From the NCBI GenBank assembly GCA_017521405.1, contig JAFXCP010000030.1, forward strand, positions 1-58,004: a DNA stretch of 58,004 bases. The letters run 5' to 3'. The notes beneath the pieces are model-generated. The model ran no database searches. It saw only the letters and a program-made list of their open reading frames with translations, and had not been told where the DNA came from. How positions within the stretch are numbered: the first letter of the stretch is position 1; each line of letters begins with the position of its first letter. This document shows positions 1 through 8,870 of the stretch, in pieces. This DNA is from Akkermansia sp. (lineage in GTDB: Bacteria; Verrucomicrobiota; Verrucomicrobiia; Verrucomicrobiales; Akkermansiaceae). A program made the translations under genes and the position numbers.

Positions 1-157
1 CGGCCGGAGATTGTACAGAAAACTCTCCTGCACCATTGTAAATAATCCCCTTTTTTTCATCACAAAACTTTACCCGCAAATCCGTATACAAAGCATCTGC
101 CCATACGGATGCCATCCCCAAAAATGCCACGGCTATAAGGTATATACTACGAAACAT
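1..157 (-). CDS. Secreted protein, N-terminal part only
   Basis: The reverse complement from the ATG at 157 reads 52 open codons to the window edge. The first 21 or so residues form a signal peptide: Arg at position 3, a hydrophobic core IYLIAVAFLGMASV, and an Ala-rich cleavage region ending WADA. The mature part seen so far starts LYTDLRVKFCDEKKGIIYNG. The product is therefore exported, but too little is visible to name a family. A promoter with its -10 box six bases before the ATG supports this start. It is transcribed in the same direction as the acyltransferase gene upstream. Confidence 0.6.
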   Translation of the reverse strand, partial: MFRSIYLIAVAFLGMASVWADALYTDLRVKFCDEKKGIIYNGAGEFSVQSPA

Positions 158-163
158 GCTTTA

Positions 164-192
164 TTCCTACCATACAACTCTGCATTTGGCAA
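164..192 (-). promoter_or_regulatory. Promoter of the secreted protein at the left edge
   Basis: TTGCCA at 187-192, a 17-base spacer and TAGGAA at 164-169. Six bases separate it from the ATG at 157. The -10 box is imperfect, so this rests mainly on the spacing shared with other promoters in the window. Confidence 0.4.
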
Positions 193-221
193 GCATATTT
201 CTTCATCTTGTACACATAGCT

Positions 222-2246
222 TCATTTTGATGAAGGCGCAAGAATACGCTCTACGTGTTCCAGAAGGAGGGAGGCGGCAAGCTCAGAACCATAACGGCTA
301 AGGTGATTCGTATCCCGATACAGGAACTTACCTTCACGACGGAGGGGGTATGTACCTTGAACGGACAATGCCGGACTAAGGCTCACACAGGTAGCAAGAC
401 CGGATTCCCGGACTTGGCGCATAAAGGCCTCCTCCGTGGCACAAGCCGCCGCATGCTGAGCAGGAGTTTGCTCCGGCAAGGGATAATCGAGACCAAGAAG
501 CTCGTGCCGCAGGAAACGGTTCACGTGGTTCGTACTGCGAGGCCAAAAGGGAGTATCCCGTACCACGATTACCTTTTTTCCCATCATTGTAAGGCGGCGG
601 CATGTTTCCAGCAATCCGTTTTCGAGATGGGTGCGAATATCCTCCCTAGGAATGCGCCGAAGATTCCAATCTCGCAAACTTCCCATGCAGAAGCGCAAGT
701 GCCAATAGTTAGAAATAATCACGCAGCGAATATCGGGGCGGGATTGCAGCCACTTCAGGAGAAGTTCTCCTTTTTGTCTATTCCAACGGGCATTTCCCCC
801 CTGTAGTTCCATAAAGCAATCCCATGCGGGAACACAGGAATTATTGAGGTAAAGTCCGCGAAGCCCGCCGCGAGTACGCAGGCACTTATCCATGCCATAA
901 TGAAGGTGCCATGCATGGCTATCGCCCAAAAGCAGGAAACTCACCGGGGCCTGCTTGTCTGAGCCTTCCAGCAAGGGGGTATGCTGAAACGCGGCCCTCG
1001 GGAAGCCTTGCAATTCTTTCTCAGTTGCCCTACCGCTTAAAATGGGATGACTATACTGCATTGTCTCCTCATCCATAGCATTCGGTAAGGCCCTCTGCAC
1101 CTCCACACAATACACAGGCAAGGCACATAAGAACGCTATGGGCACTAGCACCGCAGGAAGCAGCCATGCCGCTGTACGCGGAGAAAAACTCCGAAACCAC
1201 TGCATGCAGCGGCTTTCCACTCCACGCCAAAGCAACCAGGCTAAAAGCACCGAAAGGGCAAATAAAGCCACAGCTCCCGCCACGCTCTCCTTATCAAAGG
1301 TAACATAATCCCAGAGTGCAAAAATGGGCCAGTGAACAATATAAAGTGAAAAAGATACGGAACCCAATTGCTGCATGGGCTGCCAGCTCAGCAACCGCCC
1401 CATGGTGCCACTCTGACCATAACGCAAGAGCAGCATGGCACCCAACAAAACAGGGTATACACAGGCAGACCCCGTCTCCAGCCCATACATGGGAATAAGC
1501 ACCAATAACATTCCCGCCCATGCAGGCCAGCCCGGCCTTTTGGGCAAAGTACACCATGGCACAAGAAGCATTGCCAGAAGCGGCTCCCACAAACGTGTAA
1601 ATAAACTATAATAGGGGGGAAATATGTCCAATAAAGGCGTCACATAGGGCAACATACCGGGCCAATCCTCCCCATACTGCAAAAACACCGAAAGAGCGAG
1701 AGAACAAATTCCAACGCATCCCAGTACCGCATGGCGAATCCATACATTCAAACGCCGCATCACCAGAGCAAGTAAAGGAATAAGAATGTATAATTGCACT
1801 GTTAATCCCACATACCAAAAATGCATCAGCGGATTATCCTGCGTGGCCGGGTTGAAATAATCCCCACTGCGGGCCACATACTCATTACTCAAGCCAAGGG
1901 CACAATAGCCCAAGGTTTGCACCAACATCTCGTACAAATCCGGTTGGAGCAGCCAGGCCCCCGCCAGTGCCAAGGGACACCCCACGACCAAAACCGGAGG
2001 GCCAAGTCTCCATATTTTACGAAGCAAATAGGCTCCGTATCGCAGCTCCGGCAAGCGAGCGGGAGATAAGTCCCGGCTAAAGAGGAGGTATCCTGTAAGC
2101 AGGAGAAAAATATCTACACCAAAATAACCGCAGGGACATAATTCCTCGTTAAGGTGGTATAAAACCACAGCTAATATCGCCAAGGCTCGTAGGCCGTTGA
2201 TGTGCGGCATGAACCCTAAATTCTCCTGAGCTTTCTTGCGAGACAT
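222..2246 (-). CDS. Acyltransferase 3 family membrane protein with SGNH domain (OafA-type)
   Basis: This is a 674-residue protein of the OafA/YrhL type, which O-acetylates surface polysaccharide or peptidoglycan sugars. The N-terminal acyltransferase-3 half has the family start HINGLRALAILAVVLYH and the GYFGVDIFLLLTGYLL segment, followed by about ten membrane helices to residue 390 or so. The C-terminal third is a periplasmic SGNH hydrolase-like domain with GDSHAWH near the start and a DTNHLS catalytic block near the end, so both Ser and Asp/His blocks appear intact. The ATG at 2246 is chosen over a longer reading frame because the longer one runs through its own promoter and into the divergent rsmA promoter. 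The acylated substrate cannot be told from the sequence. Confidence 0.88.
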   Translation of the reverse strand: MSRKKAQENLGFMPHINGLRALAILAVVLYHLNEELCPCGYFGVDIFLLLTGYLLFSRDLSPARLPELRYGAYLLRKIWRLGPPVLVVGCPLALAGAWLLQPDLYEMLVQTLGYCALGLSNEYVARSGDYFNPATQDNPLMHFWYVGLTVQLYILIPLLALVMRRLNVWIRHAVLGCVGICSLALSVFLQYGEDWPGMLPYVTPLLDIFPPYYSLFTRLWEPLLAMLLVPWCTLPKRPGWPAWAGMLLVLIPMYGLETGSACVYPVLLGAMLLLRYGQSGTMGRLLSWQPMQQLGSVSFSLYIVHWPIFALWDYVTFDKESVAGAVALFALSVLLAWLLWRGVESRCMQWFRSFSPRTAAWLLPAVLVPIAFLCALPVYCVEVQRALPNAMDEETMQYSHPILSGRATEKELQGFPRAAFQHTPLLEGSDKQAPVSFLLLGDSHAWHLHYGMDKCLRTRGGLRGLYLNNSCVPAWDCFMELQGGNARWNRQKGELLLKWLQSRPDIRCVIISNYWHLRFCMGSLRDWNLRRIPREDIRTHLENGLLETCRRLTMMGKKVIVVRDTPFWPRSTNHVNRFLRHELLGLDYPLPEQTPAQHAAACATEEAFMRQVRESGLATCVSLSPALSVQGTYPLRREGKFLYRDTNHLSRYGSELAASLLLEHVERILAPSSK

Positions 2247-2256
2247 AACCGCAGCC

Positions 2257-2285
2257 ACTCTAACAAAAAATACGCAGGGTGACAA
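2257..2285 (-). promoter_or_regulatory. Promoter of the acyltransferase gene
   Basis: TTGTCA at 2280-2285, a 17-base spacer and TAGAGT at 2257-2262. The -10 box ends ten bases before the ATG at 2246. It lies back to back with the rsmA promoter, with 29 bases between them. Confidence 0.6.
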
Positions 2286-2314
2286 TCTGAATATAGGATT
2301 TTCTCCATTAAATC

Positions 2315-2343
2315 TTGCTAAAAGAGCCGCCAACCGCTACAAT
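2315..2343 (+). promoter_or_regulatory. Promoter of the rsmA-Nudix gene
   Basis: TTGCTA at 2315-2320, a 17-base spacer and TACAAT at 2338-2343. The start codon follows 12 bases later, so the 5' leader would be only about six bases. Confidence 0.6.
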
Positions 2344-2355
2344 GCTGCGGATAAT

Positions 2356-3708
2356 ATGAACGCAACGCAAATTCGTCAGGTCTTGGAAAGCACCGGAGTT
2401 ATTCCCTCCAAATCAATGGGGCAAAATTTTCTGGTGGATGAGAACATAGCCCGCTGGATTGTGAGCCAACTGGAAATTCAGCCGGAAGATTGCGTTGTGG
2501 AAGTAGGACCCGGCACAGGAGCTCTTACGGAACACATGGCCCCCCTTTGCCGCAAATTGATATTGGTGGAGTTCGATGCAAGACTGGCCGAGTACCAACG
2601 ACAGCGCTGGGCAGAAACGCCCCATGTAGAGGTATACCATGCCGATGGTGCCAGCTGGGACCCCCGCCCGCTTTTCAAGGAACAGCCGGTCAAGTTTATG
2701 GGAAATCTACCCTATTCCGCCGGCGGAGCTATTCTGGCTAATTTTCTTACGTCTCCTTGCGCTGTTTCCCGCGCCGTTGTCATGCTGCAAAAAGAATTTA
2801 TTGATCGGATTCTTGCCCGTCCGGGGGACGAGGCCTATGGTTTACTCTCGCTGAGGCTCCAGATGGATTGGGTACCCCGAGCCCTCAAGACCGTACCGCC
2901 GGAAGCCTTCAACCCACGCCCGAAGATAGATTCCACCGTCATGCTGCTCACCCCGCGGGATGCTCGCGAACTGCCACCCTACGACCATCGTTTGATGGAC
3001 GAGCTGATGCGGCGCTGTTTTTCCCAGCGCCGCAAGCAAATGCACAAGCAACTGCCGGAAACACCACCCTGGGCCGAGGTATCCGCCGGCTTAGGCATCT
3101 CCCCTACGGCGCGGCCGGAGGAGCTGGGGCTGGAACAATGGGTAAAACTCACCAATGCGTATGACCCACACCCGCTGGCCGGCATTCCCCAGAAAGAGGA
3201 AGAACTATTCGATGTGGTGAACGAAGCGGATGAAATCCAAGGGCAAGCCACTCGAAAGGAGGTGCATGAACATGGGCTCATGCATCGTGCCGTTCATATC
3301 CTCGTATTCAATAAGAAACACGATTGTCTGCTGCAACTGCGTTCCCCTTTGAAAGACCGCCACCCGGGTGTATGGGATTCCTCTGCAGCAGGTCATCTGG
3401 ACGCCGGAGAGGATTATGAGACTGCTGCCCGCCGGGAACTGGCGGAGGAATTAGGAATCGAAGACGCCCGCATAATTCATCTGGGGAACTTGCCCCCCAC
3501 CCCGGAAACGGGTATGGAACACGTAGCTCTCTATGCGGCCTTATACAATGGGAAGGTACATTTTCCGGCAGCAGAAATCTCCGGGGTACTCCCCTTCCCG
3601 GCAGCTCTTATCGATGAATGGCTGGAACGCCGCCCGCAGGACTTTGCAAACTCCTTTGCTGCATGCTGGCGAATTGCTCGCACCATGCTGGGCAATGCAG
3701 AAGAATAA
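2356..3708 (+). CDS. rsmA: 16S rRNA dimethyladenosine transferase RsmA fused to a Nudix hydrolase
   Basis: This is a 450-residue two-domain protein. Residues 1-270 are RsmA (KsgA), which dimethylates two adjacent adenosines near the 3' end of 16S rRNA. Visible motifs are GQNFLVD at 22-28, the SAM-binding EVGPGTG at 49-55 and the catalytic NLPY at 117-120. Residues 283-450 are a Nudix hydrolase with a complete Nudix box (G346, E352, R360-E361, E364-E365, G367). Its lead-in DVVNEADEIQG resembles the YfcD/isopentenyl-diphosphate-isomerase-like Nudix group. RsmA is normally about 270 residues and stands alone, so the C-terminal half is an addition. The ATG at 2356 gives the standard RsmA N-terminus and lies just behind the promoter. 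The gene ends four bases from the convergent murJ stop. RsmA activity is near certain. The Nudix substrate is unknown. Confidence 0.93.
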   Translation: MNATQIRQVLESTGVIPSKSMGQNFLVDENIARWIVSQLEIQPEDCVVEVGPGTGALTEHMAPLCRKLILVEFDARLAEYQRQRWAETPHVEVYHADGASWDPRPLFKEQPVKFMGNLPYSAGGAILANFLTSPCAVSRAVVMLQKEFIDRILARPGDEAYGLLSLRLQMDWVPRALKTVPPEAFNPRPKIDSTVMLLTPRDARELPPYDHRLMDELMRRCFSQRRKQMHKQLPETPPWAEVSAGLGISPTARPEELGLEQWVKLTNAYDPHPLAGIPQKEEELFDVVNEADEIQGQATRKEVHEHGLMHRAVHILVFNKKHDCLLQLRSPLKDRHPGVWDSSAAGHLDAGEDYETAARRELAEELGIEDARIIHLGNLPPTPETGMEHVALYAALYNGKVHFPAAEISGVLPFPAALIDEWLERRPQDFANSFAACWRIARTMLGNAEE

Positions 3709-3712
3709 ATCC

Positions 3713-5548
3713 TTATCCTCTGCGGCGGCGGAGCATTCCTAATTCCGGCACGCGGAAGAGCAAGCAGGCTGCCAAATACACAGCCCCGGCTACAATTCCC
3801 CCCAAAGCCAAGGCGCCGAGGCGATTCAGGAAACACCAAGCGGTGAAATCCGTGAAGAAATATACCTTCCCGCCCCAGCACACTAGCGACAGCACCAAAC
3901 CGGCTGCACATATGCGGCACAGGCCGGGCATAAGCTCTCCACAAGCCATTCCCCCCAACAATCGCCGCAGATAGAAGAAATAAAACAGGAAGTTAAGAGT
4001 TGTCACCACGGAGGTAGTTAAGGCCAAATAGGCGGCGGGCATGCCCAGCACATGAACAAAAGTGTAATTCATCCCCACGGAAACACAGCAGCACACCAAT
4101 GCTATTCCCGCAGGTGCCCATGGTTTTTCCAACGCTAAAAATACAGGCTGCAACACCTTCATTCCGGCATACCCCAGCAACCCCAGCGAATAGGCAGCAA
4201 GCACAGAGCCGGTAAGGGAGGAAGCTGCGGCATCGAACCTGCCGCGCTGGAAGAAAATACTGACAATTTCCGTCCCCCAAAGGCAGAGAAAAACAGCAGA
4301 TGGCACAGCAAACAAAGCCACAAAGCGCAAGGCCTTGGCAAGATGCCCGGCAATATCCTGTCCCCCCCCCTCGGAAAGTGCCATACGGGAGACCGTAGGC
4401 AACACCACCATACCCACAGCCACACCAAACAAAGCCACAGGCAGTTGCCACAAGTGGAAGGCCCCGGAAATGGCTGTTACGCTCCCGGGCTGCAGGTACA
4501 GAGCAAAGGATGTGTTGATAAAAATATTCGTCTGGGTAATTCCCGCAGCCACCACGCCGGGCAGCATCAGCATCCACACACGGCGCACGGTCTCATCCGC
4601 AAAATGGGGACGCCCCTTCTGCCAATGCACCCCAATATCCCACTTTAAGCGGTACCCCTTCTTATAGAGCTTCGGGAGCTGGAAGAGAATCTGTGCAGCG
4701 CCGCCACACACCACACCAATCGCAAAACCATACAGGGCCTTGGGGCCAAAAGTAGGGTCTATCATCCATCCCAGAATAGCCCCCACCCCCACGGTGGTAA
4801 GATTAAATGCTGCACTGGCCAAATTAGGCAAGCCAAAAACACCAAAAACATTTAAAGCACCCATGCACAATGCAGAGACGGAAGCCAATAGGATGAAAGG
4901 CCACATGATACGGCATAAATCCGTGGCCAAATCCATAAACCCTTGGCTTTCCAGCCGCACGGCAGCAGCCGGGACCCCCTCGGCTGCAGTAGTCAGCAAA
5001 ATTCGGTCTCCCGGTTGTAGTTTCTCCAACTGGCTCATCCGCAGGCAGGATTCGGGCGATATGCCACGCAAAGCATCAACTGCGGAAAAGACAGCCTCCG
5101 TGCGGCCATCGGCATCCTTCCGCAAGTGTTGGAAAACCGCATCAGAACAGAGCATGGACGGAGCATCCTGCGGTGCATAAACCACCACACGGGCCCGCTC
5201 GGGATAGAGCTGCTGCATGCAGAATCCGGCAAGGAGAATACCGATGGAAACCAAGCAAAGCATCAAAGAAATGAGCTGGGAGCTAACGCGGTGGGCAAGA
5301 GTCCAAGCGGCTTGTGCTCCTTGCTGCTTCTCCACCTTACTCATCACACTGGTGAAGCTCTGAGAAAGTGCCCCTTCCGCAAACATATCGCGGAGCATAT
5401 TGGGAACGCGAAAAGCCGTCAGGAAAGCATCCAACGCACCGGTAGCCCCGAAGAGTGAGGTAAAGACCACCTCCCGCAATAAGCCGGTAAATCGGCAGCA
5501 AAAAATAGCGGCCGTGGCAATCAAGCTCTTTTTCTGCATGGAGGCCAT
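3713..5548 (-). CDS. murJ: Lipid II flippase MurJ with an extra periplasmic loop
   Basis: MurJ (MviN) moves the peptidoglycan precursor lipid II across the inner membrane. The N-terminus shows the family blocks around SRFTGLLREVV-like and GALDAFLTAFRVPNMLRDMFAEGALSQSF (residues 20-65), and the rest is a series of membrane helices. At 611 residues it is roughly 90-100 longer than usual. The surplus is a hydrophilic insert at about residues 115-205, between helices 3 and 4, which by MurJ topology lies in the periplasm. The gene starts 11 bases after the stop of the TPR-like gene upstream and is probably the last gene of the hom-lysC-TPR-TPR-murJ run. ATG codons at 5548 and 5539 are both possible starts. 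Confidence 0.92.
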   Translation of the reverse strand: MASMQKKSLIATAAIFCCRFTGLLREVVFTSLFGATGALDAFLTAFRVPNMLRDMFAEGALSQSFTSVMSKVEKQQGAQAAWTLAHRVSSQLISLMLCLVSIGILLAGFCMQQLYPERARVVVYAPQDAPSMLCSDAVFQHLRKDADGRTEAVFSAVDALRGISPESCLRMSQLEKLQPGDRILLTTAAEGVPAAAVRLESQGFMDLATDLCRIMWPFILLASVSALCMGALNVFGVFGLPNLASAAFNLTTVGVGAILGWMIDPTFGPKALYGFAIGVVCGGAAQILFQLPKLYKKGYRLKWDIGVHWQKGRPHFADETVRRVWMLMLPGVVAAGITQTNIFINTSFALYLQPGSVTAISGAFHLWQLPVALFGVAVGMVVLPTVSRMALSEGGGQDIAGHLAKALRFVALFAVPSAVFLCLWGTEIVSIFFQRGRFDAAASSLTGSVLAAYSLGLLGYAGMKVLQPVFLALEKPWAPAGIALVCCCVSVGMNYTFVHVLGMPAAYLALTTSVVTTLNFLFYFFYLRRLLGGMACGELMPGLCRICAAGLVLSLVCWGGKVYFFTDFTAWCFLNRLGALALGGIVAGAVYLAACLLFRVPELGMLRRRRG

Positions 5549-5559
5549 GGCTCTGCAAA

Positions 5560-7191
5560 TTAGCGAACTTTCTCCGGCAGGGCTTCCTTAATTTTCCGCG
5601 CAAACACCTTAGCCGTGGTTTTATCCCCCATCAGCAGGCAAGTGCGGGAAAGCTCGCGCATCACTTTGCGGAAGAGTTGGTTATCGGCAGCATCGAGTTT
5701 GGCTCTATCTTCCTCGGAAAATTGCAGGATAGATGCTTCTATGGCTCGCAGCAGGCGGAATGCCGTAAGGTCTTGACCGGCTTTGCGATGCAGCAGAGCC
5801 AAACGCAGGCGTGCATTCAGTACCTGCCCATCCGTCAAGTCGGGATTCGATTCCTCCACCATGCGAGTAGACTCCGTCACCCATTTCAGGGCATTTTCAT
5901 AATCCTCGCGCGCGGAGTAATAATCAGCCAATTCTGCTGCGATGCGCGGGCGCGCATCCTTCTGAGCCAAATCAGGATGCTCCGTCATCATTTGCCAGCA
6001 GCGCTGCACAAGGTTGATTTTTTCCTCGCCCTCCGTATGGGTAGCCAGGAAAGTAAGGCAGCGCATCACCTCTGCAGGGTCTTTTTCATGTTCCAGCAGG
6101 TAGCGATAATCCTGCACAGCATCTTGCACGGAACCACGCGCCTCGTTGGCGCGGGAACGAATACGAGCAATGCGAGTTTGCAACTCAGGCGTCATCTCCC
6201 CATAGCCCTCAGCAAATGCAGCGGCAAGGGATAATGCCTGAGCGCAGCCATCGTGATTACCGAGGCGAGAGCGAATTTCCCCCAGAAGGAGGTAACAATA
6301 CGGCAGGCGATGCTCCTTATCCGGATATTCCAGCATAGCATCGCGGCAGCGGAGGAGCTTCGATTCCACCTCCCGAAGGGAAGCTGCCGGAATGGCCGGG
6401 TTATCGTGCAGTGTATTGGACACCTCCTCCAGCATGAGTTTGGACATGGCAGGACAAAGAGGCCATTTAGCCTGTTCCAATATGTTGCGGGTTTGCTGCA
6501 ACACAGGATCTTTCACTGCACAGAGGTCGGCCCGCATCATCTGGAGAGCAGCAGCCTCCGTGGCAAGCTCCGGGGCCGCTAAGCGCAGCATGATGGCCGG
6601 AGAATCCAAACGCGCAATAGCCTTAATAGCCTCATCGTTACGCTGCATACGCACACAGGTTTCAGCAGAGCGACGAATGGAACGCAGAAGTAACTCCGTC
6701 TGTTCCGGAGCGTTCATCAACTTATCCTGCAACTCTTTATCCAAGCGTAATTGCAACTCAAAGTCCCCATGCTCCATGGCGGCCGTGGCGAGTCGGTCCA
6801 GACCTTCTGCCGGAGCAAGCGATTCCACCTCCGGCAGGATACGCACAGCTTCATCCCACTGGCCCTTATCAATCAGACGGGTCATGAGGAACCAGCGGAA
6901 CTGGCGGCGCGTATCGGCATTTTCAATCCAACCCAAGCGTGTGCGGGAATTCTCCGCCAGCTCCAACAAACGGGCTTTATCCCCGGACAAATCCCCCAGC
7001 AAGCGGGTAAGATTAGCATTAGCCTCCGCATTACTGGGAACCACAATGGTTTGCCCCTTAAAAAAAAGCAGTATATCCTCCCCCTTAGCATAAATACCCC
7101 ACAGCAGCAAAGCGGCTACCGTGAGGCCCACAGCAGCTAACGGCAGTGTGGGATTGCTTTTTTTGCGGGCAGGTCTGTAACGGCGAATCAT
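5560..7191 (-). CDS. Membrane-anchored TPR-like protein, function unknown
   Basis: This is a 543-residue protein with a basic N-terminus (RRYRPARKKS) and one membrane helix at about residues 16-34. The remainder is alpha-helical and Leu/Ala/Arg-rich, with recurring helix pairs of the tetratricopeptide type, for example around DEAIKAIARL and YENALKWVTES. It is probably anchored in the inner membrane with its repeat domain in the periplasm as a scaffold. Its neighbour upstream has the same architecture, and the next gene is murJ, so a role in envelope assembly is plausible but not shown. No enzyme motif is visible. Confidence 0.7.
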   Translation of the reverse strand: MIRRYRPARKKSNPTLPLAAVGLTVAALLLWGIYAKGEDILLFFKGQTIVVPSNAEANANLTRLLGDLSGDKARLLELAENSRTRLGWIENADTRRQFRWFLMTRLIDKGQWDEAVRILPEVESLAPAEGLDRLATAAMEHGDFELQLRLDKELQDKLMNAPEQTELLLRSIRRSAETCVRMQRNDEAIKAIARLDSPAIMLRLAAPELATEAAALQMMRADLCAVKDPVLQQTRNILEQAKWPLCPAMSKLMLEEVSNTLHDNPAIPAASLREVESKLLRCRDAMLEYPDKEHRLPYCYLLLGEIRSRLGNHDGCAQALSLAAAFAEGYGEMTPELQTRIARIRSRANEARGSVQDAVQDYRYLLEHEKDPAEVMRCLTFLATHTEGEEKINLVQRCWQMMTEHPDLAQKDARPRIAAELADYYSAREDYENALKWVTESTRMVEESNPDLTDGQVLNARLRLALLHRKAGQDLTAFRLLRAIEASILQFSEEDRAKLDAADNQLFRKVMRELSRTCLLMGDKTTAKVFARKIKEALPEKVR

Positions 7192-7215
7192 ATGGGAATG
7201 GAAAAATTATTTAAT

Positions 7216-8829
7216 TTACGAAGAGGTGGATTCTGAAGAGGTGGATTCTGCAGCCGGGTCCGACACATGGGGAGCAAGCTGCCGCATGTACTGGCGCGCT
7301 TCCTCTCTGCGATCCGGCTGGTCTTGGACCAAGGGCAAAAGCTCCTGCCAAGCAGAAAGGGATGCCTCCCAGTGGGAAAGGTGAAATTGCAGGATACCCT
7401 GAGCCGTAAGTGCTGTAATAAGATTATCTTTATTTTCTGCTGAAAGTTCCGTCCTCAGAAGAGGTATGGCCTCTGTATATGCTGAAGCAGCCTCCTGAGG
7501 TTTTCCCATCTGTTCGGACGCCTGCGCCAGCAGCAGCAGGCAACGCCCCATATCCGCTTGCGAAGCAGCAAAATGAGACTTTCTTAAATCGAGGCAGCGT
7601 TTAAGATATTCGGGAGCCTCCTCCACTTTCCCCAGCACCATGCGGCAGCGGGCCACGCCTTCCAATGCCTGCACCTGTTGGGTGGGAGATTGAGCATATG
7701 CCAAGGCTTGCTCGAATGCTGCGGAGGCCGTCTCAAAATCCTCCATGACGAGAGAAAGCCAGCCTCTTTGGATAGCCAGACTTGCCATAAAGGGATTACG
7801 CTGGTACAGATAAGTGGACGCCACGCCCTCCGCCCGATTCAACAGCCCCAAAGCAGCAGGTATGTTCCCCTGTTCCTCCTGAATAACTGATAAATAACGC
7901 AGAGCCATAACCTGAGCCACGCCCTCCGCCGCATCCGTAGGCACCGTAACGGACTCCCACAACAAAGGCTCCGCCTGCTGGTATTGCCCCTGCTCCACCA
8001 TGGCAGCACCGAGATAAGCCGCCTCCCAAGCAGTGGCGGAGGAGGGTTCTGCGGCTTCTAATACAGCCGCAAAACATTCGGCAGCCTTATCCTTCTCTCC
8101 CTGTTCGCGGTGGCAAATACCTTTATGTACCAGCAAAACATGCTGCATAGAGCGTGCAGCTTCTCCCATATCGGCACATTCCTTCAACAGAGATTCCAAA
8201 GAGGCCATGTATTCTCCGGGATTTCCGGCTGTGTTGATTTCCACAATGGCCAGCTCCCTAAATGCACGGACTCGTCCCGGAATATTCCCTGCCTGCGCGT
8301 GCAAACGAACTGCCTGGCGATAATACGCCTTGGCCTGCAAGGTGTGAGCCCCTAAAGCCAGAAAATAGGCAGCCGTTTCTGCCCGCTCCGCCCATGGGCG
8401 AGGCTCATACTTTCCCTTGAACAAATCGTCCAAAAGGGCAATGGCGGGCTCATACAGCTTCCGCTCCAACATTTGCTCCGCTAAAAGCCACCGAGCCTCC
8501 CGCAGAATCTCAGGATGCTCAATCCATGCCAAATGCTCCGGCCGGGTGGCGTGTGCTACCAGCGTCGCATCATCTGCTGCGGAAAGCTGTAAAAAATAAC
8601 GGAGGTTTTGTGCGGCCAGTTCATTCAGCGAGGCCTGTACACGCCCGGAAGCCGCAGATTCCGTGTATCCCTGATGATATCCTAAACTAAACGTAGCCCA
8701 GCCCAAGCCCACACATAAGCCGGCCAAAATACCGGCTGCCGCCCACTTGACCCACGGACGGAACTCCAGCTCCGCCTCTTCCGGGGAAGCATCCACGGGA
8801 GGTAACGGTTCTTTCACCTCATCCAGCAT
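7216..8829 (-). CDS. Membrane-anchored TPR protein, function unknown
   Basis: This is a 537-residue protein with an acidic, Pro-rich cytoplasmic head (residues 1-26), a membrane helix at about 28-50 (WAAAGILAGLCVGLGWATF), then a long run of TPR units. Typical repeat signatures include AAECFAAVLEAAEPSSATAWEAAYL and ASAAFEQALAYAQSP. The C-terminus ends in a twofold ESTSS repeat encoded by a perfect 15-base tandem duplication. It sits 41 bases after lysC and 24 bases before the second TPR-like gene, so it is likely in the same operon. TPR domains mediate protein-protein contacts, and the partner is not evident. Confidence 0.78.
   Translation of the reverse strand: MLDEVKEPLPPVDASPEEAELEFRPWVKWAAAGILAGLCVGLGWATFSLGYHQGYTESAASGRVQASLNELAAQNLRYFLQLSAADDATLVAHATRPEHLAWIEHPEILREARWLLAEQMLERKLYEPAIALLDDLFKGKYEPRPWAERAETAAYFLALGAHTLQAKAYYRQAVRLHAQAGNIPGRVRAFRELAIVEINTAGNPGEYMASLESLLKECADMGEAARSMQHVLLVHKGICHREQGEKDKAAECFAAVLEAAEPSSATAWEAAYLGAAMVEQGQYQQAEPLLWESVTVPTDAAEGVAQVMALRYLSVIQEEQGNIPAALGLLNRAEGVASTYLYQRNPFMASLAIQRGWLSLVMEDFETASAAFEQALAYAQSPTQQVQALEGVARCRMVLGKVEEAPEYLKRCLDLRKSHFAASQADMGRCLLLLAQASEQMGKPQEAASAYTEAIPLLRTELSAENKDNLITALTAQGILQFHLSHWEASLSAWQELLPLVQDQPDRREEARQYMRQLAPHVSDPAAESTSSESTSS
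7220..7249 (-). repeat. Two tandem 15-base repeats at the 3' end of the TPR gene
   Basis: The unit GAAGAGGTGGATTCT (plus strand) occurs twice without a mismatch at 7220-7234 and 7235-7249. It encodes the C-terminal ESTSS-ESTSS. The length is a multiple of three, so gain or loss of units would keep the frame. Confidence 0.9.
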
Positions 8830-8870
8830 GTGTGCAGCAAAAACAGCTATGGAAAATAGGGAAATCTGCT

